DNA of 64,000 nt from contig NZ_JBITTU010000005.1 in the NCBI RefSeq assembly GCF_044542075.1, positions 1-64,000 of the forward strand, written 5' to 3'. Positions 17,849 to 27,778 of the stretch are shown one piece after another. The translations under genes were made by a program, and so were the position numbers. A model generated the notes under the pieces. The model was not told the DNA's origin. It made no database searches and saw only the letters and a program-made list of their open reading frames with translations. The DNA is from Leeuwenhoekiella sp044542075. Its GTDB lineage: Bacteria > Bacteroidota > Bacteroidia > Flavobacteriales > Flavobacteriaceae. Each line of letters opens with the position of its first letter. Position 1 is the first letter of the stretch.

Positions 17849-20020
17849 ATGAATATAAAAAAAGTACTGCTTTTGTTTGTATTAATTGCTACCGCAGCAA
17901 CTCAAGCACAACAGAAAAATATTAGCGTTGAAGAAATTTATAACGGCACCTTTAGAATGCAATACCTTGATAGGTTGCATCCTATGCAAAATGGTAAAGA
18001 ATATGCAGTTTTAAATACAGACCGAAAATCAGGTATTAAAACACTAGATGTTTACAGTTATGAAACCGGAGAAAAGGTAAACACAATTATTAATTCAAGT
18101 GAGATTGAAGGTTTAGATTATTTTATAGGTTATACCCTAAGTAATGATGAAACTAAAGTATTGCTAAGCACAAACCTTCGTTCTATATACCGTCGTTCTA
18201 GTTTAGGTGTTTATTATGTATATGATCTGGAGTCAAAAAAATTGACACAGGTTTCAGATCAACCTATACAGGAGCCTACATTCTCACCAGATGCTTCTAA
18301 AGTGGCTTATGGTCTCGACAATAATTTATATGTAAAAGATATAGCTACGGGAGCAACTACGCAGTTAACTACAGATGGTGTAAAGAATAAAATTATTAAT
18401 GGTGTTACAGACTGGGTTTATGAAGAGGAATTTTCTTTTGTAAGAGCTTTTGACTGGAATGCAGATGGAAATAAGATTGCTTTCATTCGTTTTGATGAGG
18501 CCGAAGTTCCTGAATTTAGTATGGATGTTTTTGGGAGTGAATTATATCCTTCAAAGGATACCTTTAAATATCCTAAAGCAGGAGAAAACAACGCTGTAGT
18601 AAGTCTTCATATTTATGATTTGGCTACCGCCGAAACTAAAACTATTGACTTAAGCGGTTTTCAAAATTATTACATTCCCAGACTAGAGTGGACGCCAGAC
18701 GCTAACGTTTTGGCAGTGCAAACTACAAGTCGTAAGCAAAACGATATAAATTTAATTTTTGTAGATGGTGCGTCAGGGAAAGCAAAACTGATACTTTCAG
18801 ATAAAGATGACGCTTATGTTGATGTAACAGATAATCTTACTTTTTTAGATGATAATGATTTTTTATGGACGAGTGAAAAAGATGGCTGGAACCACATTTA
18901 TCACTATGACAAAAACGGAAAATTAAAGAGTCAGGTTACAAAAGGAAATTGGGAAGTAACCAGTTATTATGGTTACGATGCAAAAAGTAAACGTGTTTTT
19001 TACCAAAGTTCAGAAAACGGTTCTATAAATCGTGGTGTATATTCTGTAAAAATAAATGGAAAGGATAAAAAATCACTTTCAACTAAAGCAGGTACTAATT
19101 CTGCAGATTTTAGTACAAATTTTACGTACTATATAAATAGTTTTTCAGATGCTTCAACTCCGTACGTTTTTACATTACACGATGCAAAAGACGGAAAGCT
19201 AATACGTAAGATAAAAGACAATCAAGAGCTTAAAGATCAATTTTCTGACTATGTGATTTCTGAAAAAGAATTCTTCACATTAGCTATAAATGGTGAAGAG
19301 CTTAATGCATACATGATTAAACCGAAAGATTTTGATGCATCTAAAAAATATCCTGTTTTTATGACACAATACTCTGGGCCTGGTTCTCAAAGTGTGGCTA
19401 ATAGTTGGGATGGTGGTAATGGCTACTGGTTTCAAATGCTGGCTCAGGAAGGTTATATTGTGGTGTGTGTTGACCCTCGCGGTACCGGTCTTAAAGGGAG
19501 AGATTTTAAGAAAATGACTCAAAACGAATTGGGTAAATATGAGGTAGAAGATCAGATTGCTGCCGCAAAGGCATTAGGTAAGCGCGACTACGTTGATGCA
19601 AATCGCATAGGAATCTGGGGATGGAGTTATGGCGGCTTTATGGCTTCTAATTGTATTTTTCAGGGAGCCGATACGTTTAAAATGGCAATAGCCGTAGCAC
19701 CGGTTACCAGCTGGAGATTTTACGATTCTATCTACACAGAACGTTACATGACAACGCCTCAGGACAACGCTAGTGGTTATGATATGAATTCACCATTATC
19801 TCACGTAGATAAGTTAAAAGGTAAATTTTTACTGGTACACGGTAGTGCAGATGATAATGTACATGTACAGAATACAATGCGCTTAATTGAAGCATTAGTT
19901 CAGGCAAATAAGCAATTTGATTGGGCTATTTATCCAGATAAAAATCACGGTATTTATGGTGGAAATACACGTTTACACCTGTATACAAAGATGACTAATT
20001 TTATTAAAGAAAATTTATAA
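17849..20020 (+). CDS. Dipeptidyl peptidase IV (S9B family)
   Basis: Removes X-Pro or X-Ala dipeptides from the N-termini of peptides in the periplasm. The 723-residue protein has a signal peptide (KKVLLLFVLIATAATQA), an N-terminal beta-propeller (DPP_IV_N, about 60-460, with DWVYEEEF supplying the N-terminus-binding glutamates) and a C-terminal alpha/beta-hydrolase. The catalytic triad is visible as Ser593 in GWSYGG, Asp668 or Asp669 in ADDNVH and His700 in KNHG. The upstream gap 17611-17848 holds a short dyad near 17649-17664 but no gene. Two peptide transporters follow after 9 bp, so secreted-protein digests are probably cut here and imported next door. Confidence 0.93.
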   Translation: MNIKKVLLLFVLIATAATQAQQKNISVEEIYNGTFRMQYLDRLHPMQNGKEYAVLNTDRKSGIKTLDVYSYETGEKVNTIINSSEIEGLDYFIGYTLSNDETKVLLSTNLRSIYRRSSLGVYYVYDLESKKLTQVSDQPIQEPTFSPDASKVAYGLDNNLYVKDIATGATTQLTTDGVKNKIINGVTDWVYEEEFSFVRAFDWNADGNKIAFIRFDEAEVPEFSMDVFGSELYPSKDTFKYPKAGENNAVVSLHIYDLATAETKTIDLSGFQNYYIPRLEWTPDANVLAVQTTSRKQNDINLIFVDGASGKAKLILSDKDDAYVDVTDNLTFLDDNDFLWTSEKDGWNHIYHYDKNGKLKSQVTKGNWEVTSYYGYDAKSKRVFYQSSENGSINRGVYSVKINGKDKKSLSTKAGTNSADFSTNFTYYINSFSDASTPYVFTLHDAKDGKLIRKIKDNQELKDQFSDYVISEKEFFTLAINGEELNAYMIKPKDFDASKKYPVFMTQYSGPGSQSVANSWDGGNGYWFQMLAQEGYIVVCVDPRGTGLKGRDFKKMTQNELGKYEVEDQIAAAKALGKRDYVDANRIGIWGWSYGGFMASNCIFQGADTFKMAIAVAPVTSWRFYDSIYTERYMTTPQDNASGYDMNSPLSHVDKLKGKFLLVHGSADDNVHVQNTMRLIEALVQANKQFDWAIYPDKNHGIYGGNTRLHLYTKMTNFIKENL

Positions 20021-20029
20021 AACAACCTA

Positions 20030-21595
20030 ATGGCACAATCAGCACAGTTTACCAAGCAGAAAGAATTGTTTGGACATCCGGTAGGACTATACATTTTATT
20101 TTTCACAGAAATGTGGGAGCGTTTTTCCTATTACGGGATGCGTGCATTGTTGGTACTTTATATGACTGCTTCAACTATTCAGGGAACAGATGCTAGAGGA
20201 ACAGGGTTAGGGTGGACAGATCAGGAAGCTTTAGCTTTATACGGCTGGTACACCATGCTAGTTTACGTAGCTTCAATACCGGGAGGTATGATTGCAGATA
20301 AATTAATAGGTCAGAAAAAGGCTGTTCTCTTAGGTGCTGTGATTTTATGTATAGGTCACGGCGTTCTGGTACTTACAGATGTCTGGGCTTTTTATACCGG
20401 TCTGGGTCTTGTAATTGCTGGAGTAGGTTTGTTAAAACCTAATATCTCTACAATGGTAGGTGGCCTATACAGAGAAGGAGATATTAGAAGAGATAAAGGA
20501 TTTAGCATTTTTTATATAGGTATAAATACAGGTTCACTTATTGCAACTTTAGTCATTGGCTTTGTAGTAGCGGAATATGGATGGCACGCAGGGTTTGGTC
20601 TTGCGGGTATTGCTATGGTACTAGGGTTAATTGTGTATTTGTATGGTCAAAAGTATTTAAAAAATGTAGGTAGCTTATTAAAAGCTGAAAGTAAAGAGGA
20701 CGAGATTTCCTACGGAAAACTTTATGGAGAACTATTTAGATCTCCAATGCAACTTGCAGTTACAGGTATTTTAATAATTCTTTCAATTGTAGGCTGGTAT
20801 TTTATGGACTGGGGATTTGGTCTTTTATTTTTATTTATAACAGCAATAGCCGCTTTGATGATGATGATTTATAAAGATCTTCCATCACGCATTTTCAAAG
20901 ATCGTTTTATGGTCTTGTTGCTTTCTTTTATTATGACAATCATATTCTGGGGCGCATTTGAGCAAGCCGGTGGTTTGATGAATTTATACACAGACTCTAA
21001 AACAGACCGAATGTTATTTGGATGGGAAGTGCCTACCGTAATGTTTCAAAGTTTAAATGCCGGTTTCATCATCATTTTTGCTACGATAGTAGCTAACTAT
21101 TGGGCTAAGCGAAAACTTAAAGGAAAAGAAGCTAGCTCAATTTTAAAAATGGCAATGGGTATTATTATAATGGGCTTTGGCTTCTTATTTATGGTTTTTG
21201 CTGTTATGGAATTTGAAAAGTCCGGTACGTCTAGTATGCTTTGGTTAGTGTTTGCATATCTGTTTCATACTATAGGAGAACTTTGTATCTCGCCGGTAAC
21301 GCTTTCTTTTATTACAAAACTCGCACCGGTTAAATATGCTTCGCTACTTATGGGTGTATATTTTGCAGCCACAGGTCTTGGTAATAAAGTTGCAGGTCTT
21401 ATTGGAGAATCAGCAAGTGAATTTGGTGAATACTCTGTATTCCTGGGTATTTTAATATTTACAAGCGCAATAGGGATTGTATTTATTTTGGCTTTAAAAC
21501 CATTAAAGAGACTTACCCACGGCGCAGAAGATAATGAGCGAGAGATTTTAGAGCAAGAAGATTATGAACTTGCAAATCCTAAAATCAACAATTAA
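20030..21595 (+). CDS. POT/PTR2 family proton-coupled oligopeptide transporter (first copy)
   Basis: A 521-residue membrane transporter for di- and tripeptides. The N-terminal proton-coupling motif ExxERFSYYG is at about 27-37 (EMWERFSYYGMRALLVLYMT). The PTR2 signature FYIGINTGSLIA is near 164-175, followed by GWHAGFGLAG. The second half has FWGAFEQAGG and HTIGELCISPV, both typical of POT proteins. It lies 9 bp after the dipeptidyl peptidase and 16 bp before a paralogue, so the three genes form a peptide-uptake unit. Confidence 0.93.
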   Translation: MAQSAQFTKQKELFGHPVGLYILFFTEMWERFSYYGMRALLVLYMTASTIQGTDARGTGLGWTDQEALALYGWYTMLVYVASIPGGMIADKLIGQKKAVLLGAVILCIGHGVLVLTDVWAFYTGLGLVIAGVGLLKPNISTMVGGLYREGDIRRDKGFSIFYIGINTGSLIATLVIGFVVAEYGWHAGFGLAGIAMVLGLIVYLYGQKYLKNVGSLLKAESKEDEISYGKLYGELFRSPMQLAVTGILIILSIVGWYFMDWGFGLLFLFITAIAALMMMIYKDLPSRIFKDRFMVLLLSFIMTIIFWGAFEQAGGLMNLYTDSKTDRMLFGWEVPTVMFQSLNAGFIIIFATIVANYWAKRKLKGKEASSILKMAMGIIIMGFGFLFMVFAVMEFEKSGTSSMLWLVFAYLFHTIGELCISPVTLSFITKLAPVKYASLLMGVYFAATGLGNKVAGLIGESASEFGEYSVFLGILIFTSAIGIVFILALKPLKRLTHGAEDNEREILEQEDYELANPKINN

Positions 21596-21611
21596 TTAGA
21601 TTTAGATTACG

Positions 21612-23354
21612 ATGGCTACATCATCTACAGAACAATTTTTCAAAAATCCGGTGTTGGGTCATCCCGCCGGATTATTTGTTTTATTCTTTACTGAAATGTG
21701 GGAGCGTTTTTCCTATTACGGAATGCGTGCACTTCTAGTTTTATTTTTAACAGCTTCTCTTTTTGACGAGGGTTGGGCCTGGCCTCGAGAGCACGCACTG
21801 GCGTTGTATGGTACCTACACGTCATTAGTTTATCTAACTCCTATTTTAGGAGGTTATATAGCAGATAAAATAATTGGTTATAGGCGAGCGGTTGTAATAG
21901 GAGCTTTGTTGATGACCCTGGGTCACGCTGCAATGACGGTAGATACACATTTTGCATTATACCTGGGTTTATTTTTCTTAGTAGTGGGTAACGGCTTTTT
22001 TAAACCTACAATGACTTCTATCATTTCTCAGATGTATGAGAACCACGAGCACAAAAAAGATGGTGCTTATACCATTTATTATATGGGTGTAAATGCCGGA
22101 GCGTTTCTAGGTATTTTATTATGCGGTTATACCGGTGAACAATGGGGGTGGCATTGGGGCTTCGGTCTTGCTGGTGTTTTTATGTTTGCCGGTATGCTTC
22201 AATTTTATTTTGCACAAAACATTTTTGGTGAAGTAGGAAAGAAGCCTGTGAAAAACGATGAGGATGAGGTAAGTCTTGATGCTTCCATAAAATTAAATCC
22301 ATTTTCGACTATTGATAAAGTATTTATTGCAATAAGCGCTATCATAGGTCTGGTTTGGATTATTAATGACCCAATGTCTAAAATAGGAGGGACTAATGTT
22401 TTTGATTTTGAAGTAGGGCCATTATCCGGAAGCAATTTTATGATCTTATTTGCTCTGGTCATATTTTTAATATTATTGGTTTCCAGAATCACTAGATATG
22501 CACCTGTAGTACGTGATCGTATGATTGCGGTTTCGATATTTGCCTTTTTCACCATATTTTTCTGGGCTGCTTTTGAGCAGGCTGGAGGATCGATGACCAT
22601 TTTTGCTAATGATTATACAGATCGTGTTTTAGAAGGTAGTGCGGGTACTATATTCAGAATAGCAAATACGCTAATTACAATAGTTCCATTGTGTGTAATA
22701 ACCTGGGTTTTATGGATGCTTTTTAAACAAACCTTCGGAAAATATAAACTTGCAAACCTTATACTTGGAGGAAGCTTTGTCATTATATGGGCGTTAGTAA
22801 TTACAATGCTTTATGAGCAATATACTGCTGAAGCACCAGAAGTACCAGCTTCATGGTTTAGCGTTTTAAATTCACTTTTTATAATAATATTTGCACCATT
22901 ATTTTCAAAATTATGGGAGAGCAAATACAACCCAAGTGTTGCGGTTAAATATGGCATAGGTCTTATCCTTTTAGGAGTAGGTTTTGCTGCTTTAGCTTAT
23001 GGTGCAAGTGATATTCCACAAGGTGCAAAAGTTGCAGCAGTTAGCATTATATGGCTTGTACTGGCCTATTTTTTTCATACTATGGGAGAGCTTTGTCTAT
23101 CGCCGGTAGGATTATCTTATGTGAGTAAGCTGGTTCCCGGAAGAATGATTGCGATGATGTATGGAGTGTGGTATCTTGCAATTGCGATAGGTAATAAACT
23201 TGCAGGAAGCAGTGGCGGGATGATAGATCAAATTACGGCAGAGTACTCGCTATCTACATTCTTCTTATTATTTTTCTTTATTCCGGGTGGGGCGGGTGTA
23301 CTTATTATACTCTTACACCCTTTATTGAAAAAATTAATGCACGGAATTCACTAA
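21612..23354 (+). CDS. POT/PTR2 family proton-coupled oligopeptide transporter (second copy)
   Basis: A 580-residue paralogue of the preceding transporter with the same EMWERFSYYGMRALL motif and the POT landmarks YYMGVNAGAFLG, FWAAFEQAGG and HTMGELCLSPVGLSYVSKLVP. It is about 60 residues longer, mainly in the central loop and in extra hydrophobic segments around residues 230-430. Many equivalent positions differ, so the duplication is not recent and the two may prefer different peptides. Confidence 0.92.
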   Translation: MATSSTEQFFKNPVLGHPAGLFVLFFTEMWERFSYYGMRALLVLFLTASLFDEGWAWPREHALALYGTYTSLVYLTPILGGYIADKIIGYRRAVVIGALLMTLGHAAMTVDTHFALYLGLFFLVVGNGFFKPTMTSIISQMYENHEHKKDGAYTIYYMGVNAGAFLGILLCGYTGEQWGWHWGFGLAGVFMFAGMLQFYFAQNIFGEVGKKPVKNDEDEVSLDASIKLNPFSTIDKVFIAISAIIGLVWIINDPMSKIGGTNVFDFEVGPLSGSNFMILFALVIFLILLVSRITRYAPVVRDRMIAVSIFAFFTIFFWAAFEQAGGSMTIFANDYTDRVLEGSAGTIFRIANTLITIVPLCVITWVLWMLFKQTFGKYKLANLILGGSFVIIWALVITMLYEQYTAEAPEVPASWFSVLNSLFIIIFAPLFSKLWESKYNPSVAVKYGIGLILLGVGFAALAYGASDIPQGAKVAAVSIIWLVLAYFFHTMGELCLSPVGLSYVSKLVPGRMIAMMYGVWYLAIAIGNKLAGSSGGMIDQITAEYSLSTFFLLFFFIPGGAGVLIILLHPLLKKLMHGIH

Positions 23355-23393
23355 AACGGTCTGCTTTTTGAAATTCTCTTTTAAAATGATATT

Positions 23394-23942
23394 ATGCAAA
23401 AATTACTAATAGCTGCATTACTTATAGTTTTAGGTTCAACAGCTGTAACTGCTCAAAAAGCAATTAAATGGATGTCTTTCAACGAAGCACTCAAAGCTCA
23501 GAAAAATGAACCTCGTAAAATTTTCATGGATGTTTACACAGACTGGTGCGGACCGTGTAAATTATTAGATCAGAACACGTTCCAGAACAAAGATGTAGCA
23601 GCATATGTAAATGCAAATTATTATGCAGTAAAATTTAATGCTGAAGGAACAGAATCTATAAAATATCAGGATTTTACTTATACAAATCCTAATTATGATC
23701 CTAATAGAAAAGGGCGTAACAGTCAACATTTATTTGCTCATGCCTTAAAAATAAACGCTTATCCTAGTGTAGTCTTTTTTGATGAAAAAGGAAATTTAAT
23801 TCAACCACTTCCTGGTTATAAAACACCGCAGCAATTAGAGATTTTTTTAAAAATGATTAAGACTGATGCTTATAAACGCATCACAACTGCTGAAGCATGG
23901 CAAGAATATCAATCTAAATTTGAAAGTAAATTTAAAGGCTAG
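23394..23942 (+). CDS. Exported thioredoxin-like protein
   Basis: A 182-residue protein with a signal peptide (KLLIAALLIVLGSTAVTAQ) and one thioredoxin domain. The redox motif is WCGPC at 51-55 and the cis-proline region is INAYPSVVFFDEKG. An insert with YTNPNYDPNRKGRN precedes that strand. It is likely a periplasmic thiol-disulfide protein, but partners are not indicated. A hairpin just after the stop (23965-24001) can end its transcript inside the convergent comEC gene. Confidence 0.88.
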   Translation: MQKLLIAALLIVLGSTAVTAQKAIKWMSFNEALKAQKNEPRKIFMDVYTDWCGPCKLLDQNTFQNKDVAAYVNANYYAVKFNAEGTESIKYQDFTYTNPNYDPNRKGRNSQHLFAHALKINAYPSVVFFDEKGNLIQPLPGYKTPQQLEIFLKMIKTDAYKRITTAEAWQEYQSKFESKFKG

Positions 23943-23950
23943 TAATGCTA

Positions 23951-25981
23951 TTAATTTATTTTATAAAATCCCATCTCATAGGTATTGTGAAATGGGATTT
24001 TCTTTTTTCTACACGTAGCTTCCCAGCGTTGCACATAACTTCTATAATTACTACCGTCAGAAATAATTTTAATTTTAGGAAACTGCTGTATCAATCGGTC
24101 AAGATTGATTTTGGGAGATTGGCTTAGGAGAATGTAATCTGGTTTTAAACCTTGAATATTATAAATGCCAAGACTATCAATGCGTAAAATTTTCTTGGAG
24201 TTTACCACGTAGAAATCTTTAATTTGTTCATTTTGAATGTTATTTACAAACTGATTTTCTTGAAAATTTTTAACAATATACTCTGATAAATTTTGGTCTT
24301 TAGGTAAATAAAACACAAGGTTTTTATTTAAATCTTGTATTGCTAAAAGACTCGAATTGTATTGATGTAATACATAGAAGGAGGTAGATTGTTGTTGCTT
24401 TAAAATTATAAGGCAAACAGGAAGTATTAGGAGTGTAACTAAAAATAAACAAATGCGTGAATAGTTGATATTATCTACAAGTCTTCCGAAGGAAAAAATA
24501 AGTGTATATCCTATAAATATAAGGAGTATTGAAAAATATATATTAGTAATTAGAAAGGAATCAAACTGAGCAAGGTAACGTATTACCGAATTCAATACGG
24601 TTAGCAAAAAATCATACGCTGAAGCTAAAGAGCCAGGGAGCATATTTAAACCAGCAAGAAGGAGTATTATAATACCAAAAATCAGCAGTACACCCAGAAC
24701 AGGCAGTATTATCATATTTGCCACTAAAAACAGTCCCGGAAACTGATGAAAATAAAAGAGGCTAAGGGGTAAAACGCCTATTTGGGCAGTGATGCTTACT
24801 ACAATAAGCTGCCAGTAGTATTTTAGAAATTTATTTTTAGGCTGCCACAGCTTTTCGAACTTGGGATACAACCAGATGATAAAAAATACCGCTGCATAAC
24901 TCAGCTGAAATCCCACTTCATAAATTAAAACCGGGTTAATTAGAATTAATAGAAATGCGGAGATTATTAAAGCATTTAATGAAGCTTGTCGCTGGTTTAG
25001 TAATAGGCCTATTTGTATAAAGCTAAACATAGTTGCTGCGCGCAATACAGATGGAGATAGGCCGGTAAATAAAGCAAAAGCCCAGATGAGAGTGATAATT
25101 AATATACAGCGTAAAATTCGGCTTGATTTGTAATTGCCTAGTGGCTTCAGTAAGAATTGTATTATAAGCATAAGAATGCCTACGTGTAATCCCGAGACAG
25201 CGAGAATATGAATTACTCCAACATTGCTGTAACTTTCTTGCAAATCGCTTGAAAGCTCCTGACGCTGCCCCAGAAGAAGTGCATTAAGTACAGCTCTAGA
25301 ATCTTTATGGAATTTATACTTAGCTAATTTTTGTTGCAGATAAGATCGGCTTTTAGCCGCATAACCCTTTAGTGTTATTTTCTGGTTTTTGAGACATACC
25401 ACTTCTTTTGAAGAAGTGGTAATCTGTGCGTAAATATGTTTTCTATTAAGGTATGCTGAATAATCAAATTGATAGGGATTGCGCGCAGGAGTAAGTTTTT
25501 CTAGCTTTTGATTTATATAAATCCTATCATCTACCTGTAATTTTGAATGTTTTACTGTACTATCTTTTGTGACGTTTAAAAGTACCAGCCCTGAAGTATA
25601 AACAGAATCAGACTGATTTAGGCGTGCTACATATTTTCCGTCATAGAAGCCCGGGTTGAGTTCTTCGGTAATGGTAAGAATGAGATTGTTAGAGTTAGTT
25701 GCTGTAGATTCTTGAGTATAATGAGTGTTCTCTTTAAGTGGATCATTGAGCTGAGTGGTCAAAACCCCCAAACACATAAAAAGTACAAAAGCCAAAACAC
25801 CTGATATAGTATGGCGTGCTTTTTTGAGTTTCAGAATAAAATGTACGGTTGTAAATAGAAGTGCTACTGCTGCAAAAAATAAAAAAAGCGTTTTAGCAGA
25901 TAATGGGAAATAGGGCTCACACAAAATGCTGGCTAAAAGTCCGGCAAGAAGAATTAGGATGGTAGTATTTATTCCTTTCAC
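23951..25981 (-). CDS. comEC: ComEC/Rec2-family DNA uptake channel
   Basis: A 676-residue polytopic membrane protein. It has N-terminal hydrophobic segments, a DUF4131-like soluble region with an OB-like stretch (KLQVDDRIYINQKLEKLTPARNP), and then the Competence domain with the signature VIHILAVSGLHVGILMLII near residues 250-270 and about ten membrane helices. ComEC forms the inner-membrane pore for single-stranded DNA in natural transformation. The C-terminal part (about 545-676) has no HxHxDH motif, so the metallo-beta-lactamase nuclease domain of other ComEC proteins is absent or degenerate. It is last in surE-lpxB-C40-comEC, 61 bp after the C40 gene. Confidence 0.9.
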   Translation of the reverse strand: MKGINTTILILLAGLLASILCEPYFPLSAKTLFLFFAAVALLFTTVHFILKLKKARHTISGVLAFVLFMCLGVLTTQLNDPLKENTHYTQESTATNSNNLILTITEELNPGFYDGKYVARLNQSDSVYTSGLVLLNVTKDSTVKHSKLQVDDRIYINQKLEKLTPARNPYQFDYSAYLNRKHIYAQITTSSKEVVCLKNQKITLKGYAAKSRSYLQQKLAKYKFHKDSRAVLNALLLGQRQELSSDLQESYSNVGVIHILAVSGLHVGILMLIIQFLLKPLGNYKSSRILRCILIITLIWAFALFTGLSPSVLRAATMFSFIQIGLLLNQRQASLNALIISAFLLILINPVLIYEVGFQLSYAAVFFIIWLYPKFEKLWQPKNKFLKYYWQLIVVSITAQIGVLPLSLFYFHQFPGLFLVANMIILPVLGVLLIFGIIILLLAGLNMLPGSLASAYDFLLTVLNSVIRYLAQFDSFLITNIYFSILLIFIGYTLIFSFGRLVDNINYSRICLFLVTLLILPVCLIILKQQQSTSFYVLHQYNSSLLAIQDLNKNLVFYLPKDQNLSEYIVKNFQENQFVNNIQNEQIKDFYVVNSKKILRIDSLGIYNIQGLKPDYILLSQSPKINLDRLIQQFPKIKIISDGSNYRSYVQRWEATCRKKKIPFHNTYEMGFYKIN
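23965..24001 (+). terminator. Terminator of the thioredoxin-like gene, inside the 3' end of comEC
   Basis: AAAATCCCAT (23965-23974) pairs perfectly with ATGGGATTTT (23992-24001) and is followed on the plus strand by CTTTTTT. It overlaps the last codons of the convergent comEC gene, so those codons also encode a terminator. Confidence 0.6.
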
Positions 25982-26042
25982 AGATTAAATAATCCCAATT
26001 TTATAAGAGATTATTTGCAATACTACTCAAAAAATCAATTAG

Positions 26043-26624
26043 TTACATGTATTTTCGGGCTTCTTTAAAAGCATTGTTCCAATAACCTTCGTTAAGAGAA
26101 GATACAATTACGCCTTGCGAAGTAGAAGAGTGTATAAATAAAACTTGCCCGGGTAAAACATCAACAACAAGACCTACGTGGTTTATATGTTTGCTTTTAC
26201 GACCTGTAACAAAAAAGAGTAAGTCACCGGGGGTTACATTATCTGCGGCAACACGTTCTCCTTCTTCAGCCATTGAACGGCTTACTCTTGGGATTGCTAC
26301 AGATTCCTGTAAAAATGCAGTGTAAATTAAACCGCTACAGTCCATACCCTTTTCCGAAGTGCCTCCATATTTATAAGGAGTACCTTCAAATTGCCGTGCA
26401 TTGTTTATGATGTTGTAGCGTAATCTGTTTTCGTCTGCTACTTCAATTTCAGAGAGGTAAATAAAGTCTCGTTTAGTTGCCGGTTTACTTATTATAGGTT
26501 TTGTATCCTGCTGAACGTACCGTGTTTTTTTAGTAGGTTTTGCAGTTGTAGTAATACTTTTGTGACTGCTTCCGCAGCTAATAAGTGCTAGACTTAACAA
26601 TAGGGCAAAAAAGACTCTGATCAT
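26043..26624 (-). CDS. NlpC/P60 (C40) peptidase lipoprotein
   Basis: A 193-residue lipoprotein (lipobox ending at Cys17, SLALISCG) with a single NlpC/P60 domain. The catalytic Cys is 96 in GMDCSGL and the His is 149 in KHINHVGLV. The expected third polar residue should lie near LFIHSST. These enzymes cleave stem-peptide bonds in peptidoglycan and tailor the wall. It is packed 5 bp from lpxB in an envelope operon. Confidence 0.92.
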   Translation of the reverse strand: MIRVFFALLLSLALISCGSSHKSITTTAKPTKKTRYVQQDTKPIISKPATKRDFIYLSEIEVADENRLRYNIINNARQFEGTPYKYGGTSEKGMDCSGLIYTAFLQESVAIPRVSRSMAEEGERVAADNVTPGDLLFFVTGRKSKHINHVGLVVDVLPGQVLFIHSSTSQGVIVSSLNEGYWNNAFKEARKYM

Positions 26625-26629
26625 AAAGC

Positions 26630-27742
26630 TTAAGAAATACTGTTAAAAATTAATTTGGCTGTCTTGTCGCTGGCTCCTCTTCCGCCTAAATTCTTCTCTA
26701 ATTCATAATAAGAATTGAAAAGAGTTTTGCGGTTTTCTTCCTGCAAGATAGAGGTCAACGCCGTTTTTAAAGTTTTAGTATTGAACTCAGATTGAATAAG
26801 CTCTTTTACTACCTCTTTATTCATAATTAAATTAACTAAAGATATGTAATTGAGTTTAATAACTCGCTTCGCAATTTCGTAAGAAATTTTACCTCCCTTA
26901 TAACAAACCACTTCCGGAACTTTAAAAAGAGCAGTTTCTAAAGTTGCAGTTCCTGATGTTACCAGTGCTGCATAAGAAACATCAAGTAGATTATAGGTTT
27001 GATTCATTAATAGATGAACCCTATTTTTCTGTAAAAAAGGTTCGTAAAACTCTTGATCCTGACTTGGTGCACCGCCTATTACAAACTGATACTCTTTAAA
27101 ATCTGGAGTTACACTAAGCATAATCTCGAGCATTTTTTGAATTTCCTGTTTTCGGCTGCCCGGTAAAAGGGCGATTATAGGTCTATCATCTAAATTATTT
27201 TGTGTTCTAAAGTCTTGTGGTGAAATAGGGTTTCTAGATATTATCTCATCTATTAAAGGATGTCCTACAAAATGAACTGGGAAATTATGTTTTTCCTCAT
27301 AGAATTCTTTTTCAAAAGGAAGTATGACATACATCGCATCAACATCTCTTTTAATAGCTTTTATTCTGTTTTCCTTCCAGGCCCAGATTTGTGGCGAAAT
27401 GTAATAATGATTTTTATAGCCTTTTACACGAGCCCATTGGGCAATGCGCAGATTAAAACCAGGATAATCAACATAGATAATAACGTCAGGATTATAGCTG
27501 GCGATATCTTTTTTACAAAATGCGAGGTTTTTAGTAATAGTGCGCAGGTTCATAATTACTTCCAGAAACCCCATAAAGGCTAAATCTCGGTAGTGCTTAA
27601 CGAGTGTGCCACCTACTTTTTGCATAAGATCACCACCCCAAAATCTAAAATTAGCATTAGTGTCTTCAACTAAAAGTGATTTCATCAGGTTTGCAGCGTG
27701 CAAATCACCACTTGCTTCACCGGCTATAATATAATATTTCAC
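26630..27742 (-). CDS. lpxB: Lipid-A-disaccharide synthase
   Basis: Joins UDP-diacylglucosamine and lipid X to form the lipid A disaccharide at the inner membrane. The 370-residue GT19 enzyme begins MKYYIIAGEASGDLHAANLM, the family opening. It contains YVDYPGFNLRIAQWA, YYISPQIWAWKENR and LLPGSRKQEI, and TSGTATLE near residue 260. Length is normal. It lies 36 bp after surE and belongs to the same minus-strand unit. Confidence 0.96.
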   Translation of the reverse strand: MKYYIIAGEASGDLHAANLMKSLLVEDTNANFRFWGGDLMQKVGGTLVKHYRDLAFMGFLEVIMNLRTITKNLAFCKKDIASYNPDVIIYVDYPGFNLRIAQWARVKGYKNHYYISPQIWAWKENRIKAIKRDVDAMYVILPFEKEFYEEKHNFPVHFVGHPLIDEIISRNPISPQDFRTQNNLDDRPIIALLPGSRKQEIQKMLEIMLSVTPDFKEYQFVIGGAPSQDQEFYEPFLQKNRVHLLMNQTYNLLDVSYAALVTSGTATLETALFKVPEVVCYKGGKISYEIAKRVIKLNYISLVNLIMNKEVVKELIQSEFNTKTLKTALTSILQEENRKTLFNSYYELEKNLGGRGASDKTAKLIFNSIS

Positions 27743-27778
27743 GAGATTTTAGTTTAATTAGTTATGCCTATCGGAAAC

